Positions 1 to 6,622 are shown, counted from the stretch's first letter. The stretch: 18,813 nucleotides of DNA from DASVLX01 sp035552275 (GCA_035552275.1 DASZLR010000196.1:1-18813); one strand, 5' to 3'. Notes: generated by a model not told the origin, from the letters alone. Program-made: numbers and translations.

Positions 1-79
1 AGCTCACTCACGTGGCGCTGCCCCTCCCAGCGTCGGTCGCCTGCCGCCACGCTACCCGTCCTGATCAAGCGGCCAGACG

Positions 80-637
80 TCAGTGGGACAGTCGGGGTGC
101 CATGATCTTCGCCAGAAACTGGGCGGCACTGGCCTCGTGTCCGGCGTTGGGCGCGTCCTCGTATCCGTATCGATCGACCACGACTTGCACCTCGTAGTAG
201 CGCCCGCCGGTGCGGAAGTACACATATGAGTTGGTGCCGTCGCTCCTGTTCTTCTGCAGCTTGGCCAGGTCGCCGATTCCGCTCAGCGGTGTGTCGACGG
301 TGTCCGGGTCGGGCGCGTTCGTGTCGTCGAACTGACCGGCGGTCAGCTCGCGGAGGTCCACAGAGGACTTCTGGGTGCCCCAGATGCAGCCCCAGACCGG
401 GGTTCCGTCGTCGGCGGGATCCTGGGGTACGCCGGTGAACGGGCCGGGGGTGCCGACGATCGCGGCCAGTTGGTCGGAGGCGAGCATGGTGCACGCGTCC
501 ACCGGCCGTGGCCCGTTGCCGCCGAGCGACAGGCCGGAAAGACCGTTGCCGGCGGACGAGCAGCCGGCCACGGCGACAGCGACCAACGCGAGTGCCGGCA
601 GGTTTGGGAGCAGCCGGCCCGAATCCATCCGATCCAT
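80..637 (-). CDS. DUF3558-like lipoprotein
   Basis: Predicted secreted lipoprotein of 185 residues. A short basic N-terminus is followed by a hydrophobic stretch rich in Leu, Ala and Val and a lipobox ending VAGC, so the Cys (about residue 26) should be lipidated and the protein anchored outside the membrane. The mature part begins with a Gly/Ser-rich linker, then a P-x-D-x-C-x-x-L segment and a later WGCIWG motif. That Cys pair and overall length are typical of DUF3558 lipoproteins, common in mycobacteria and Pseudonocardiaceae. Function in this family is not established. The start at 637 (MDRMDSG) is chosen because it gives a normal-length signal peptide; 628 is also possible. An upstream ATG at 679 would add residues unlike a signal peptide. 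It is divergent from the ArsR gene at 720, so the two share an 82-bp intergenic region. Confidence 0.8.
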   Translation of the reverse strand: MDRMDSGRLLPNLPALALVAVAVAGCSSAGNGLSGLSLGGNGPRPVDACTMLASDQLAAIVGTPGPFTGVPQDPADDGTPVWGCIWGTQKSSVDLRELTAGQFDDTNAPDPDTVDTPLSGIGDLAKLQKNRSDGTNSYVYFRTGGRYYEVQVVVDRYGYEDAPNAGHEASAAQFLAKIMAPRLSH

Positions 638-682
638 GGGCGGACAGTGGCATGAGTCGGTCGGGAGCCCTCCCGGCATCGG

Positions 683-711
683 TTGCGTAGCGGAAAGCGT
701 AAGTCTACGCT
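683..711 (+). promoter_or_regulatory. leaderless promoter with ArsR-type operator
   Basis: A -35-like TTGCGT (683-688) and a -10-like TACGCT (706-711) are separated by 17 bp, and the GTG start of the ArsR gene lies 8 bp after the -10 box, which suggests a leaderless transcript. A perfect 6-bp inverted repeat, AGCGTA-N4-TACGCT (696-711), has its right arm exactly on the -10 box. Operators for ArsR-family repressors commonly cover the promoter in this way, so autorepression is inferred. The same site could also influence the divergent lipoprotein gene. Confidence 0.55.
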
Positions 712-719
712 AACCGTTC

Positions 720-1052
720 GTGGGAACTTACGGAGATGGCGGCCTGGGTCTGCTCAGTGACCCGACCCGGCGCGCGATCTTCGAGCTGCTGGCTCGTCGT
801 CCGAGCTCGGTGGGCGAGTTGGCGCGACAACTGCCGATCAGCCGGCCCGCCGTGTCACAGCACCTTCGCGTGCTCCGGGACGGCGGTCTGGTGGTCGCCC
901 GCGCCGAGGGCACCCGCCGGATCTATCGGCTCAACCCGGATGGCGTGGCCGCGCTGCGCGCCTGGCTGGACGGCGTGTGGGACGCGGCCCTGACCAGTTT
1001 TCACAAGGCCGCGGAAGCGGCCCCGACCGACACCGAACAGGAGCAGGAATGA
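720..1052 (+). CDS. ArsR-family winged-helix regulator (first copy)
   Basis: DNA-binding repressor of 110 residues, starting with GTG. The segment LLSDPTRRAIFELL is the usual first helix of ArsR/SmtB-like regulators. It is followed by VGELARQLPISRPAVSQHLR (helix-turn-helix, about residues 31-50) and a wing ending in GTRRIYRL. No metal-binding CxC motif is visible in the recognition helix, so it belongs to the non-metal ArsR group commonly found beside SRPBCC/AHSA1 genes. Its stop overlaps the start of the SRPBCC gene (ATGA at 1049-1052), which indicates translational coupling. The inverted repeat at 696-711 is the likely operator. The ligand is unknown. Confidence 0.88.
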   Translation: MGTYGDGGLGLLSDPTRRAIFELLARRPSSVGELARQLPISRPAVSQHLRVLRDGGLVVARAEGTRRIYRLNPDGVAALRAWLDGVWDAALTSFHKAAEAAPTDTEQEQE

Positions 1053-1531
1053 CTACCGCAGCCACGCTCCCGCCGCTCGGCGGAACGATCACCATCGGCG
1101 TGCCCATCGAGCAGGCGTACCGAGTCTTCACCGGCTCGGTCAACACCTGGTGGCCGCACGAGTACCACATTGGCCAGGCGGACGTGGCCGAAGTGATCCT
1201 GGAACCGGGTGTGGGCGGCCGGTGGTACGAACGAGGCGTGGACGGCACCGAATGCGACTGGGGTCGGGTGCTGGCCTGGGAGCCACCGGATCGAGTGATC
1301 ATCAGCTGGCAGATCAACGGTGAATGGCAGTTCGATCCCGATCCCGAGCACGCCAGCGAGATCGAGGTCCGGTTCACCGCGGACGGACCCGAGCAGACCA
1401 GGGTCGAGGTGGAACAGCGGCTCTTCGAGCGACTGGTCGGCGGCCAGGCCGTCCACGACGCGATTCGCGGCGGCGGCAGTTGGCCGGTGCTGCTGCAGAG
1501 CTTCGCCGAGACCGTCAAGAGCGAAGCGTGA
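1049..1531 (+). CDS. SRPBCC / AHSA1-like ligand-binding protein (first copy)
   Basis: Protein of 160 residues with the START-like SRPBCC fold of the AHSA1 (activator of Hsp90 ATPase homologue) group. Supporting features are an N-terminal strand followed by PIEQAYRVFTG, a Trp-rich WWPHEY segment, a GGRWYERG hairpin and the family-typical WGRVLAWEPPDRVIISW stretch near residues 70-88. Members have a deep hydrophobic pocket; most have no known ligand. It overlaps the upstream ArsR by 4 bp (ATGA), and its own stop overlaps a GTG start of the next gene (GTGA at 1528-1531). The three genes are probably one mRNA controlled by the ArsR protein. Orientation is regulator first, opposite to the second pair at 5804-6575. 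Confidence 0.85.
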   Translation: MTTAATLPPLGGTITIGVPIEQAYRVFTGSVNTWWPHEYHIGQADVAEVILEPGVGGRWYERGVDGTECDWGRVLAWEPPDRVIISWQINGEWQFDPDPEHASEIEVRFTADGPEQTRVEVEQRLFERLVGGQAVHDAIRGGGSWPVLLQSFAETVKSEA

Positions 1532-2190
1532 CGCGGACCGTGGACAAGCAAGTGGACAAGCAATCCGTGGACATGAAGCGATTGGCGCACGACGAGCGGG
1601 CGGACTTCGCGGCGTTCCTCGCGACCCTGTCGCCGGAGCAGTGGGACGCGCCGAGCCTGTGCGCGGGCTGGCGGGTCCGCGATGTGGTGGCGCACGTGAT
1701 CAGCTATGACGAGTTGAGCACGCGGGATCTGCTGGGGCGCTTCGCCAAGGGCCGGTTCCTGCCCGATCGGGTGAACGCGATCGGACTGGCCGAGTACAAC
1801 ACCCGCAGCCCCGACGAACTGCTGACGGTGTTGGAAGATCACCTCGAACCGCGTGGCCTCACCGCTGGGTTCGGCGGCATGATCGCGCTGACCGACGGCC
1901 TCATCCATCAGCAGGACATCCGGCGCCCGCTCGGGATGCCGCGCGACATTCCGCCGCAACGGCTGTTGCCCGCGCTGCGACTGGCGTTGTTCGCCCCGGT
2001 CATTCGCGGCTTCTGGCGGGTTCGCGGAGTGCGGCTGGCGGCCACGGATGTCGACTGGTCCTTCGGAACCGGGCCGGAAGCGCGCGGCCCGGCCGAATCG
2101 CTGCTGATGGCCATCGCCGGGCGCCGATGTGCGGTCGAGGAACTGTCCGGACCTGGTCAGCGAAAACTCGCGGACCGGATGGCCGGTTGA
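1528..2190 (+). CDS. TIGR03083-family (maleylpyruvate isomerase-like, mycothiol-dependent type) protein
   Basis: DinB-like four-helix protein of 220 residues. LCAGWRVRDVVAHV (about residues 44-57) carries the first metal-ligand His (H56), and DGLIHQQDI (about 123-131) gives the D-x3-H pair expected for the other two ligands of the mycothiol-dependent maleylpyruvate isomerase family. Related actinobacterial proteins are thought to use mycothiol, but the substrate here cannot be read from sequence. GTG 1528 is chosen because it overlaps the preceding stop (GTGA). ATG 1573 is a serious alternative, since the intervening codons contain a perfect 12-bp tandem repeat (1540-1563) encoding VDKQ twice. 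The gene ends 7 bp before the convergent murD2 gene, with no clear terminator between them. Confidence 0.8.
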   Translation: MTRTVDKQVDKQSVDMKRLAHDERADFAAFLATLSPEQWDAPSLCAGWRVRDVVAHVISYDELSTRDLLGRFAKGRFLPDRVNAIGLAEYNTRSPDELLTVLEDHLEPRGLTAGFGGMIALTDGLIHQQDIRRPLGMPRDIPPQRLLPALRLALFAPVIRGFWRVRGVRLAATDVDWSFGTGPEARGPAESLLMAIAGRRCAVEELSGPGQRKLADRMAG

Positions 2191-2197
2191 TCGCCAG

Positions 2198-3535
2198 CTA
2201 ACTGTGCCGGCAGGTTTCCATCGCGGCGGCGAAAACCGTGCCGCGTTCGCGGTAGTCGCGGAACTGGCCGAAGCTGGCGGCGGCGGGGGAGAGCAGCACC
2301 ACGCCGTCCGGCCTGGCCCAGTGGTAGCCCTCGATGACGGCTTTGGTCAGGTCGTCCGCCTCGGTGACGGCAACCCGCGGTCCGGCGCCGGTTTCGGCGA
2401 CCTGCCGGTAGATGTCCGGTCCGTTGTCCGGCACGGTGATCACCAGCGTGTCGTCGGTTCGGGAACGCAATCCCTCGGCCAGCGGCGCGTAGTCGATGCC
2501 CCGGCTGTGTCCGCCGACGATCAGCGCGATCCGCCGCCGCGGGAACGCGTCGACGGCGGCGAGCGTGGGCAGCACATTGGTGGACAGGCTGTCGTCCACA
2601 AAGGTCACTCCGTCGATGGCGCCGATCGGGCGCAACCGGTTCTCCAGGCCGGCGAATCCCTCGGCCGCCGCGCGCAACGCGTCCTCGTCGTCGGCCTCGG
2701 GAATGTTGAGCCCCCGCAACCCTTCCCGGGCGATCAGCGCGTTGCGCCGGTTGTGCGCGCCGAGCAGACCCAGCGGTTCGATCCAGGTCGCGGCCGGGTC
2801 GTCGGCGGCGCTCACCCAGCGCACCCGGGGACCGAGCAGTGCCGCCCGCTCGCGGAGCAGCTCGCTGTCGCCGTTGGCGATGGTGAGGTCGGCGCCGGGC
2901 TGGGAACACGCGGACAGCTTGTCGCGGAAGTAGTTCTCCGCGTCGTTGCCGTGCCATGGCAGGTGATCCGGGTGCAGCGAGGTCACCGCGAACACCGGCG
3001 GGGTGCGGCTCAGATCGGTCGCCTGATAGCTGGAGACCTCGATGATCCAGAAGTCGTAGTCCGGCGAGTCCGCCGACTGCGTCGGATCGTAGGGCGGCAC
3101 GCCGAGGTTGCCGCCGGCCATGGCGCGGTAGCCGAGGCGGTTGAGCAGGTGCGCGGCGATCGCTGTCGTGGTGCTCTTGCCCTTCGTGCCGGTGACGCAC
3201 AGGATCCGGGACCGGTCGGCCTCCCGCAGCCACAACCCGAGCCCGCCGACGACCGCGACACCGGACGCCTCCAATTCCCGGACAGTATCGCCGTACCTGG
3301 AGATTCCGGGCGATTTGACCACGATGTCGCAGCGCCCCAACGCTTCCCGACCGCCGGAAGCCGTCCGCAGCACCGGCAAAGAGTCCACTGTGGATGCGCT
3401 GGGACTGTCGTCCACCAGGATCGGCTCGACACCCAGCGACACGCACTTCCGCAGGTTCGCCTGGCCCTCACGTCCCAGCCCGTACAGGCCGACCGAGCGG
3501 CCCGGCAGGTCAGACCAGGAGATCGTCGGGCGCAT
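2198..3535 (-). CDS. murD2: MurD2: UDP-N-acetylmuramoyl-L-alanine--L-glutamate ligase
   Basis: Cytoplasmic Mur ligase of 445 residues. MurD2 enzymes add L-Glu to UDP-MurNAc-L-Ala with ATP, in place of the D-Glu used by MurD. Visible: an N-terminal Rossmann-like UDP-binding segment (VGLYGLGREG, 15-24), the ATP P-loop GTKGKST (116-122), Mg-ligand region IIEVSS (164-169), HPDHLPWHG (188-196), a candidate carbamylated Lys in YFRDK (K206), HNRRNALIA (261-269), DDSLSTN (314-320), GGHSRG (341-346) and LSPAAASFGQF (415-425). Canonical MurD usually has DSKATN where this protein has DSLSTN; loss of that Lys fits a change of amino-acid stereochemistry. It overlaps the 3' end of murL by 26 bp. Plain MurD is the alternative, but the adjacent murL and the lack of a dcw cluster favour MurD2. 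Confidence 0.85.
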   Translation of the reverse strand: MRPTISWSDLPGRSVGLYGLGREGQANLRKCVSLGVEPILVDDSPSASTVDSLPVLRTASGGREALGRCDIVVKSPGISRYGDTVRELEASGVAVVGGLGLWLREADRSRILCVTGTKGKSTTTAIAAHLLNRLGYRAMAGGNLGVPPYDPTQSADSPDYDFWIIEVSSYQATDLSRTPPVFAVTSLHPDHLPWHGNDAENYFRDKLSACSQPGADLTIANGDSELLRERAALLGPRVRWVSAADDPAATWIEPLGLLGAHNRRNALIAREGLRGLNIPEADDEDALRAAAEGFAGLENRLRPIGAIDGVTFVDDSLSTNVLPTLAAVDAFPRRRIALIVGGHSRGIDYAPLAEGLRSRTDDTLVITVPDNGPDIYRQVAETGAGPRVAVTEADDLTKAVIEGYHWARPDGVVLLSPAAASFGQFRDYRERGTVFAAAMETCRHS

Positions 3536-4859
3536 ACTTCTCCTCGGTGAAATGCCGCCCGATCGGCCGGAGCAGATCCTCGGCCGTGACCTCGTCGGGC
3601 TGGGAACCCAGTTCCGCCAACAATTGCCCGAGCACTGGCGATCCGAGGCGATCCGGTCGGTCGGCGGCCAGCCGGGTCGCGGCCCGGCACTCGCTCAGAT
3701 CGCCCACGCACTCCCACGGCTTGGCATCCGGCGACAACGCCAGCAGCGCCCGGAAAGTCTCGATCAAGTCCTGATTGGACAGTGGCTCCCGATCCTGGAA
3801 CACCACCCGCAGCTGGGATCGCGACAGGAACGGCGCGAGGATCAGGTCGATGAACGCGCACTTGTCGCACTCGCCGCACCAGCGGTCCCACCGCTTCGCC
3901 GGGTCGGTGTAGAAGGCGCGGTTGCAGCTGCGGAAGGTGTCGAAGTACTGCGGGCTCTCGGCGAACCGGCGGGCGATCCACAGCTCGCTGAACGGCCGCA
4001 GCAGCGAGAAGTACGTGGGCGCGCCGCCGAGCGCGTCCCGCAGCACCGTGCGCAGACCAGCCTCGAACGACTCGCTTTTCGAGTACTGGTGGTTGATGGA
4101 CCGGCCGTCCAGCTCAACCGTGCCGGACGACGCCGACCACTCGTTCGACATGATCACCGCGTCCCGGCCCTCCAGCGTCGCGGCCATGATCGCGATCGCG
4201 GACAGGATGCCGGTGACCGGCACATGGCCGTTGCGGAAGCCCAGTTCCGCCGACCGCAGCAGTTGCCCGTCGATGAGCCGCTCGGCGCGCACCACCGGCC
4301 AACCGGTCACCGCGGCCGGCCGCTCGATGGCGTCGAACCGGTCGCCGGGCCGGTTCACCACGAACAGCGCCGCGTCCTTGGCGCGCGGCCTGACCAGCTC
4401 GACGCTGACGATCGAGTCCATGCCGCCGCCGAAGGGCACCAGCGGCCGGCCCTCGTCCGGCTGGTACGCGACCGGCGCCGCCCGGTCGAGCCTCGGTCCG
4501 GCGATGGTCAGGTCGGACAGGTCCAGCGCGTTGCGGTAGGCGTACTCGCCAAGGCCCTCAAGGTAGAACTCGCGGAGGAACGCCCGCTCGGTGTCGGTGA
4601 CCGCGGTGTCGCCCAGGTCGACCACCGGCGGCGCGCCGGCCTTGTAGTAGGACACGGCGGCCAGCAGGAACACCAGCCGGGCCGCCTCGGCCACCGCCGG
4701 CGCCGCCCAGTCCCCGCCGCCGGGGAAGGTGATCTCCTCGCGGAAGTCGCGTCCGTCCAACCGATATCGGCAGACCAACCGGTTCCGCTCCGGATCGAGG
4801 TCGTAACCGAGGTACTGGAAGATGTCGGCACGCCGAACGGGCTGGGCTGGGGCGTTCAC
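3510..4859 (-). CDS. murL: MurL: UDP-MurNAc-L-Ala-L-Glu epimerase
   Basis: Cytoplasmic enzyme of 449 residues, the usual MurL length. Characterised MurL uses ATP (giving AMP and PPi) to invert the terminal L-Glu of UDP-MurNAc-L-Ala-L-Glu to D-Glu. Visible features are a PP-loop-like VPFGGGMDS (142-149) resembling the nucleotide loop of ATP-pyrophosphatase enzymes, an SNEWSAS motif (238-244), HQYSKSESFE (257-266) and a C-terminal Cys cluster: C312 plus WCGECDKC (327-334), likely metal-binding or structural. The GTG start at 4859 is fixed by a GTGA overlap with the pgeF stop, and the 3' end overlaps murD2. Recognition rests on the motif pattern together with the murD2 neighbour. The main alternative is an uncharacterised PP-loop protein. 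Confidence 0.85.
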   Translation of the reverse strand: MNAPAQPVRRADIFQYLGYDLDPERNRLVCRYRLDGRDFREEITFPGGGDWAAPAVAEAARLVFLLAAVSYYKAGAPPVVDLGDTAVTDTERAFLREFYLEGLGEYAYRNALDLSDLTIAGPRLDRAAPVAYQPDEGRPLVPFGGGMDSIVSVELVRPRAKDAALFVVNRPGDRFDAIERPAAVTGWPVVRAERLIDGQLLRSAELGFRNGHVPVTGILSAIAIMAATLEGRDAVIMSNEWSASSGTVELDGRSINHQYSKSESFEAGLRTVLRDALGGAPTYFSLLRPFSELWIARRFAESPQYFDTFRSCNRAFYTDPAKRWDRWCGECDKCAFIDLILAPFLSRSQLRVVFQDREPLSNQDLIETFRALLALSPDAKPWECVGDLSECRAATRLAADRPDRLGSPVLGQLLAELGSQPDEVTAEDLLRPIGRHFTEEKYAPDDLLV

Positions 4860-5695
4860 AGGTCTCGCTTTCCACGCAGGCGGGCGACGGCCGCGAACCT
4901 GCCGCACGGGTTCTCGGCGCGATGGCTGAAAAACGGAGTGTCCGGGCCGGTGCCGAGCGCGGCGATGTGCACCTGATTCTCCGGCACGCCAGCGGTCGCG
5001 AGCTGCACCGCGTTGGCCCGCCACAGGTCGAATGTCCACCTGCCGGCACTGTCGGGGCGGATCACCTGATCGACGTCGGCGCCGAAGGCCAGGCTCGCGG
5101 CGTCCCGGACGTCCGCGCCGACCTGGTAGCGGTCCGGCGCGATGGACGGGCCGATGCCGGCGACGATGTTCGCCGGGTCGCTGCCCAGGCCGCGCATGGC
5201 GGCGACGGCGGCGGGCGTCACGCCGCGAACCGTCCCGCGCCAGCCGGCGTGCACACAGGCGAGCACCCCGGCGACCGGATCGTGCAGCACCAGCGGCACG
5301 CAGTCGGCGACCATCACCGCCAGCACGATGCCCGGCACCGTGGTCACCAGGGCGTCGGTGCGCGCGATCGCGTCGACGGCCGACCGGGCGCCCCGGCCAC
5401 GATTGTCGTCGGTGACCACTGTGACGTTCGGCAGGTGGGCCTGATCGCAGAACACGAAGTCGTCCAGGCTCGCCCCGAGCGCCTCGGCGACCCGAATCCG
5501 GTTGCGCAGCACCGCCGGCTCGTCGTCGCCGACGTGCAGGCCGAGGTTCAGCGAGGCGTACGGCCCGACGGACGTACCGCCCTCGCGGGTGGTGACGAAG
5601 GCGTCGATGTCGTGGCCGTCGAACGCCGACCAGGTCAGCACCGCCAACCCGGACCGTTCGCGCCAGATGTGCTGGCCGGCCGTGGTGGTACTCAT
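4856..5695 (-). CDS. pgeF: PgeF/YfiH-type polyphenol oxidase-fold protein (peptidoglycan editing factor)
   Basis: Protein of 279 residues in the multi-copper polyphenol oxidase (YfiH/LACC1, purine nucleosidase) family. The expected metal/active-site residues are present: H87 in DQAH, C132 in ADCVPL and H149 in HAGWRG. A conserved R259 precedes the CGR segment at 264-266. In E. coli, YfiH (PgeF) has been linked to preventing L-Ser from replacing L-Ala in peptidoglycan precursors; other members act on purine nucleosides. In many bacteria this gene lies beside ftsZ. Here it is the first gene of an overlapping operon with murL and murD2 (GTGA overlap), which supports a cell-wall precursor role. 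The ATG lies 7 bp after a TAGACT -10-like box, which suggests leaderless expression. Confidence 0.88.
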   Translation of the reverse strand: MSTTTAGQHIWRERSGLAVLTWSAFDGHDIDAFVTTREGGTSVGPYASLNLGLHVGDDEPAVLRNRIRVAEALGASLDDFVFCDQAHLPNVTVVTDDNRGRGARSAVDAIARTDALVTTVPGIVLAVMVADCVPLVLHDPVAGVLACVHAGWRGTVRGVTPAAVAAMRGLGSDPANIVAGIGPSIAPDRYQVGADVRDAASLAFGADVDQVIRPDSAGRWTFDLWRANAVQLATAGVPENQVHIAALGTGPDTPFFSHRAENPCGRFAAVARLRGKRDL

Positions 5696-5702
5696 CGCCG
5701 GC

Positions 5703-5708
5703 AGTCTA
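5703..5708 (-). promoter_or_regulatory. putative -10 box of the pgeF-murL-murD2 operon
   Basis: Read on the minus strand this is TAGACT, matching the TAnnnT pattern of actinobacterial -10 boxes. It lies 7 bp upstream of the pgeF ATG and no Shine-Dalgarno sequence is visible between them, so the transcript may start at the ATG. No convincing -35 box was found. Confidence 0.45.
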
Positions 5709-5739
5709 ACCGGCTGCGGCTAGCCAGCCTTCCGACCAG

Positions 5740-5768
5740 TTGACGCAATCTGTTGGTTGCCATACTAT
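5740..5768 (+). promoter_or_regulatory. promoter of the SRPBCC-ArsR (second) unit
   Basis: TTGACG (5740-5745) matches the -35 consensus in five of six positions. It is 17 bp upstream of TACTAT (5763-5768), a four-of-six match to TATAAT. The first gene starts at 5804 with its own GGAGG site, so this transcript has a normal leader. This is the best consensus-like promoter noticed in the window. Confidence 0.65.
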
Positions 5769-5777
5769 CGCAACCAA
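5753..5777 (+). promoter_or_regulatory. palindromic operator over the -10 box
   Basis: Perfect 8-bp inverted repeat TTGGTTGC-N9-GCAACCAA. The 9-bp centre contains the -10 box (5763-5768), so a dimeric repressor bound here would block transcription. The right half-site is reused in a second overlapping repeat, GCAAC-N6-GTTGC (5770-5785). The natural candidate repressor is the ArsR protein at 6225, giving autoregulation; this is inference. Confidence 0.65.
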
Positions 5778-5803
5778 GCAGTTGCTACTTGATGGAGGCA
5801 GTC

Positions 5804-6238
5804 ATGGCATTCCCTGATCGCATCGAGCGGACGGTCGAGATCGCTCACCCACCGACCAAGGTGTGGGCGGCGCTCACCACGGCCGATGGACTGAGTGCCT
5901 GGTTCGGCAACCAGGCCGGGATCGATCTGCGCCCAGGCGGCGCGGCCTGGATGAAATGGGACGGCGGCCACAGCGCCGAGATGCGGGTGGAACGGGTGGA
6001 GGAGCCGACGGTGTTCGGCTTCACCTGGCGCACCGAACAACTGTCCGAGGACGATCCGCGCCGCACCTACGTCGAGTTCACGCTCGAACCGGTCGGCGCC
6101 GGCACCCGGCTGACGGTGGTCGAGACCGGCTTCGCCCAACTGCCCGACGAGATCTACCGCAAGGAGTACGACGGCCACACCGAAGGTTGGCCACGCGAAC
6201 TGGGCGAACTGGTCGACTACCTCGATGCCGCCGCCTGA
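5804..6238 (+). CDS. SRPBCC / AHSA1-like protein (second copy)
   Basis: Protein of 144 residues of the SRPBCC superfamily. The N-terminal RIERTVEIAHPPTKVWAAL and the later SAWFG, GGAAWMKWD and FTWR segments are typical of AHSA1-like proteins. Towards the C-terminus, TRLTVVETGF, a YRKEYDGHTEGW segment and a closing helix complete the fold. ATG 5804 is preferred because GGAGG (5794-5798) lies 5 bp upstream; earlier in-frame starts fall inside the promoter and operator. Its 3' end overlaps the ArsR start by 14 bp, so the two are translated together. The ligand is unknown, but ArsR-SRPBCC pairs are a recurrent arrangement and the SRPBCC protein may bind or modify the regulator's signal molecule. 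Confidence 0.86.
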   Translation: MAFPDRIERTVEIAHPPTKVWAALTTADGLSAWFGNQAGIDLRPGGAAWMKWDGGHSAEMRVERVEEPTVFGFTWRTEQLSEDDPRRTYVEFTLEPVGAGTRLTVVETGFAQLPDEIYRKEYDGHTEGWPRELGELVDYLDAAA

Positions 6239-6575
6239 CATCGAGGCGATCGCCGAACAGGTCTTCGCCGCCCTGGCCGACCCGAGCCGGCGCGCCATCC
6301 TGGCCGCGCTGGCCTCGGGGGGCCCGGCCACCGCCACGGACCTGGCGGGCCGGCTGCCGATCACGCGGCAGGCGATCGCCAAACACCTGGTGCTGCTCGC
6401 CGAGGCCGGCCTGGTAACGGCCGAACCGGGTGAGCGGCGACGGGTGCGCTACCGGCTGCGCTCCGCTCCGATGCAAGTGGCGCAGCAGTTCCTGGCCGCA
6501 CTGGCGCGCGACTGGGACAGCCCGCTGGACGCGCTGAAAGATCACCTCGACCAGCAAGCTCGCGGATCCGCGTGA
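6225..6575 (+). CDS. ArsR-family winged-helix regulator (second copy)
   Basis: Repressor-type protein of 116 residues. FAALADPSRRAILAAL is the family's first helix, TATDLAGRLPITRQAIAKHL (about residues 36-55) the helix-turn-helix, and GERRRVRYRL the wing. No Cys residues and no metal-binding motif are present. The start ATG lies inside the 3' end of the SRPBCC gene (14-bp overlap), so expression is coupled and the pair lies under the 5753-5777 operator. It is related to, but clearly different from, the ArsR at 720, so the two should have different operators, as their palindromes indeed do. Confidence 0.9.
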   Translation: MPPPDIEAIAEQVFAALADPSRRAILAALASGGPATATDLAGRLPITRQAIAKHLVLLAEAGLVTAEPGERRRVRYRLRSAPMQVAQQFLAALARDWDSPLDALKDHLDQQARGSA

Positions 6576-6605
6576 CCCACATCGCGCCCGCGCTGATTCC
6601 GGGAC

Positions 6606-6622
6606 TTACGCCACCGGCGTAA
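6606..6622. promoter_or_regulatory. 17-bp palindrome upstream of the DUF899 gene
   Basis: Perfect inverted repeat TTACGCC-ACC-GGCGTAA, 42 bp before the DUF899 start codon. It has no T-run on either side, so an operator is more likely than a terminator for the upstream ArsR gene. It is followed by an 11-bp direct repeat, CACGAAACAAG (6626-6636 and 6640-6650). The binding protein is unknown. Confidence 0.45.

Noticed and set aside
80..679. Lipoprotein start at 679
   Set aside because: The extra 14 residues (with Cys, His and Pro) are unlike a signal peptide; starting at 637 places a normal n-region before the hydrophobic core.
2198..3535. Canonical MurD (D-Glu ligase)
   Set aside because: The overlapping murL neighbour, absence of dcw genes nearby and DSLSTN in place of DSKATN favour MurD2; kept as an alternative only.
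2129..4976. Long open frames on the plus strand opposite murD2 and murL
   Set aside because: They are rich in Arg, Pro, Gly and Ala with no recognisable domain, and are the usual antisense shadows of high-GC genes; the minus-strand proteins carry complete family motifs.
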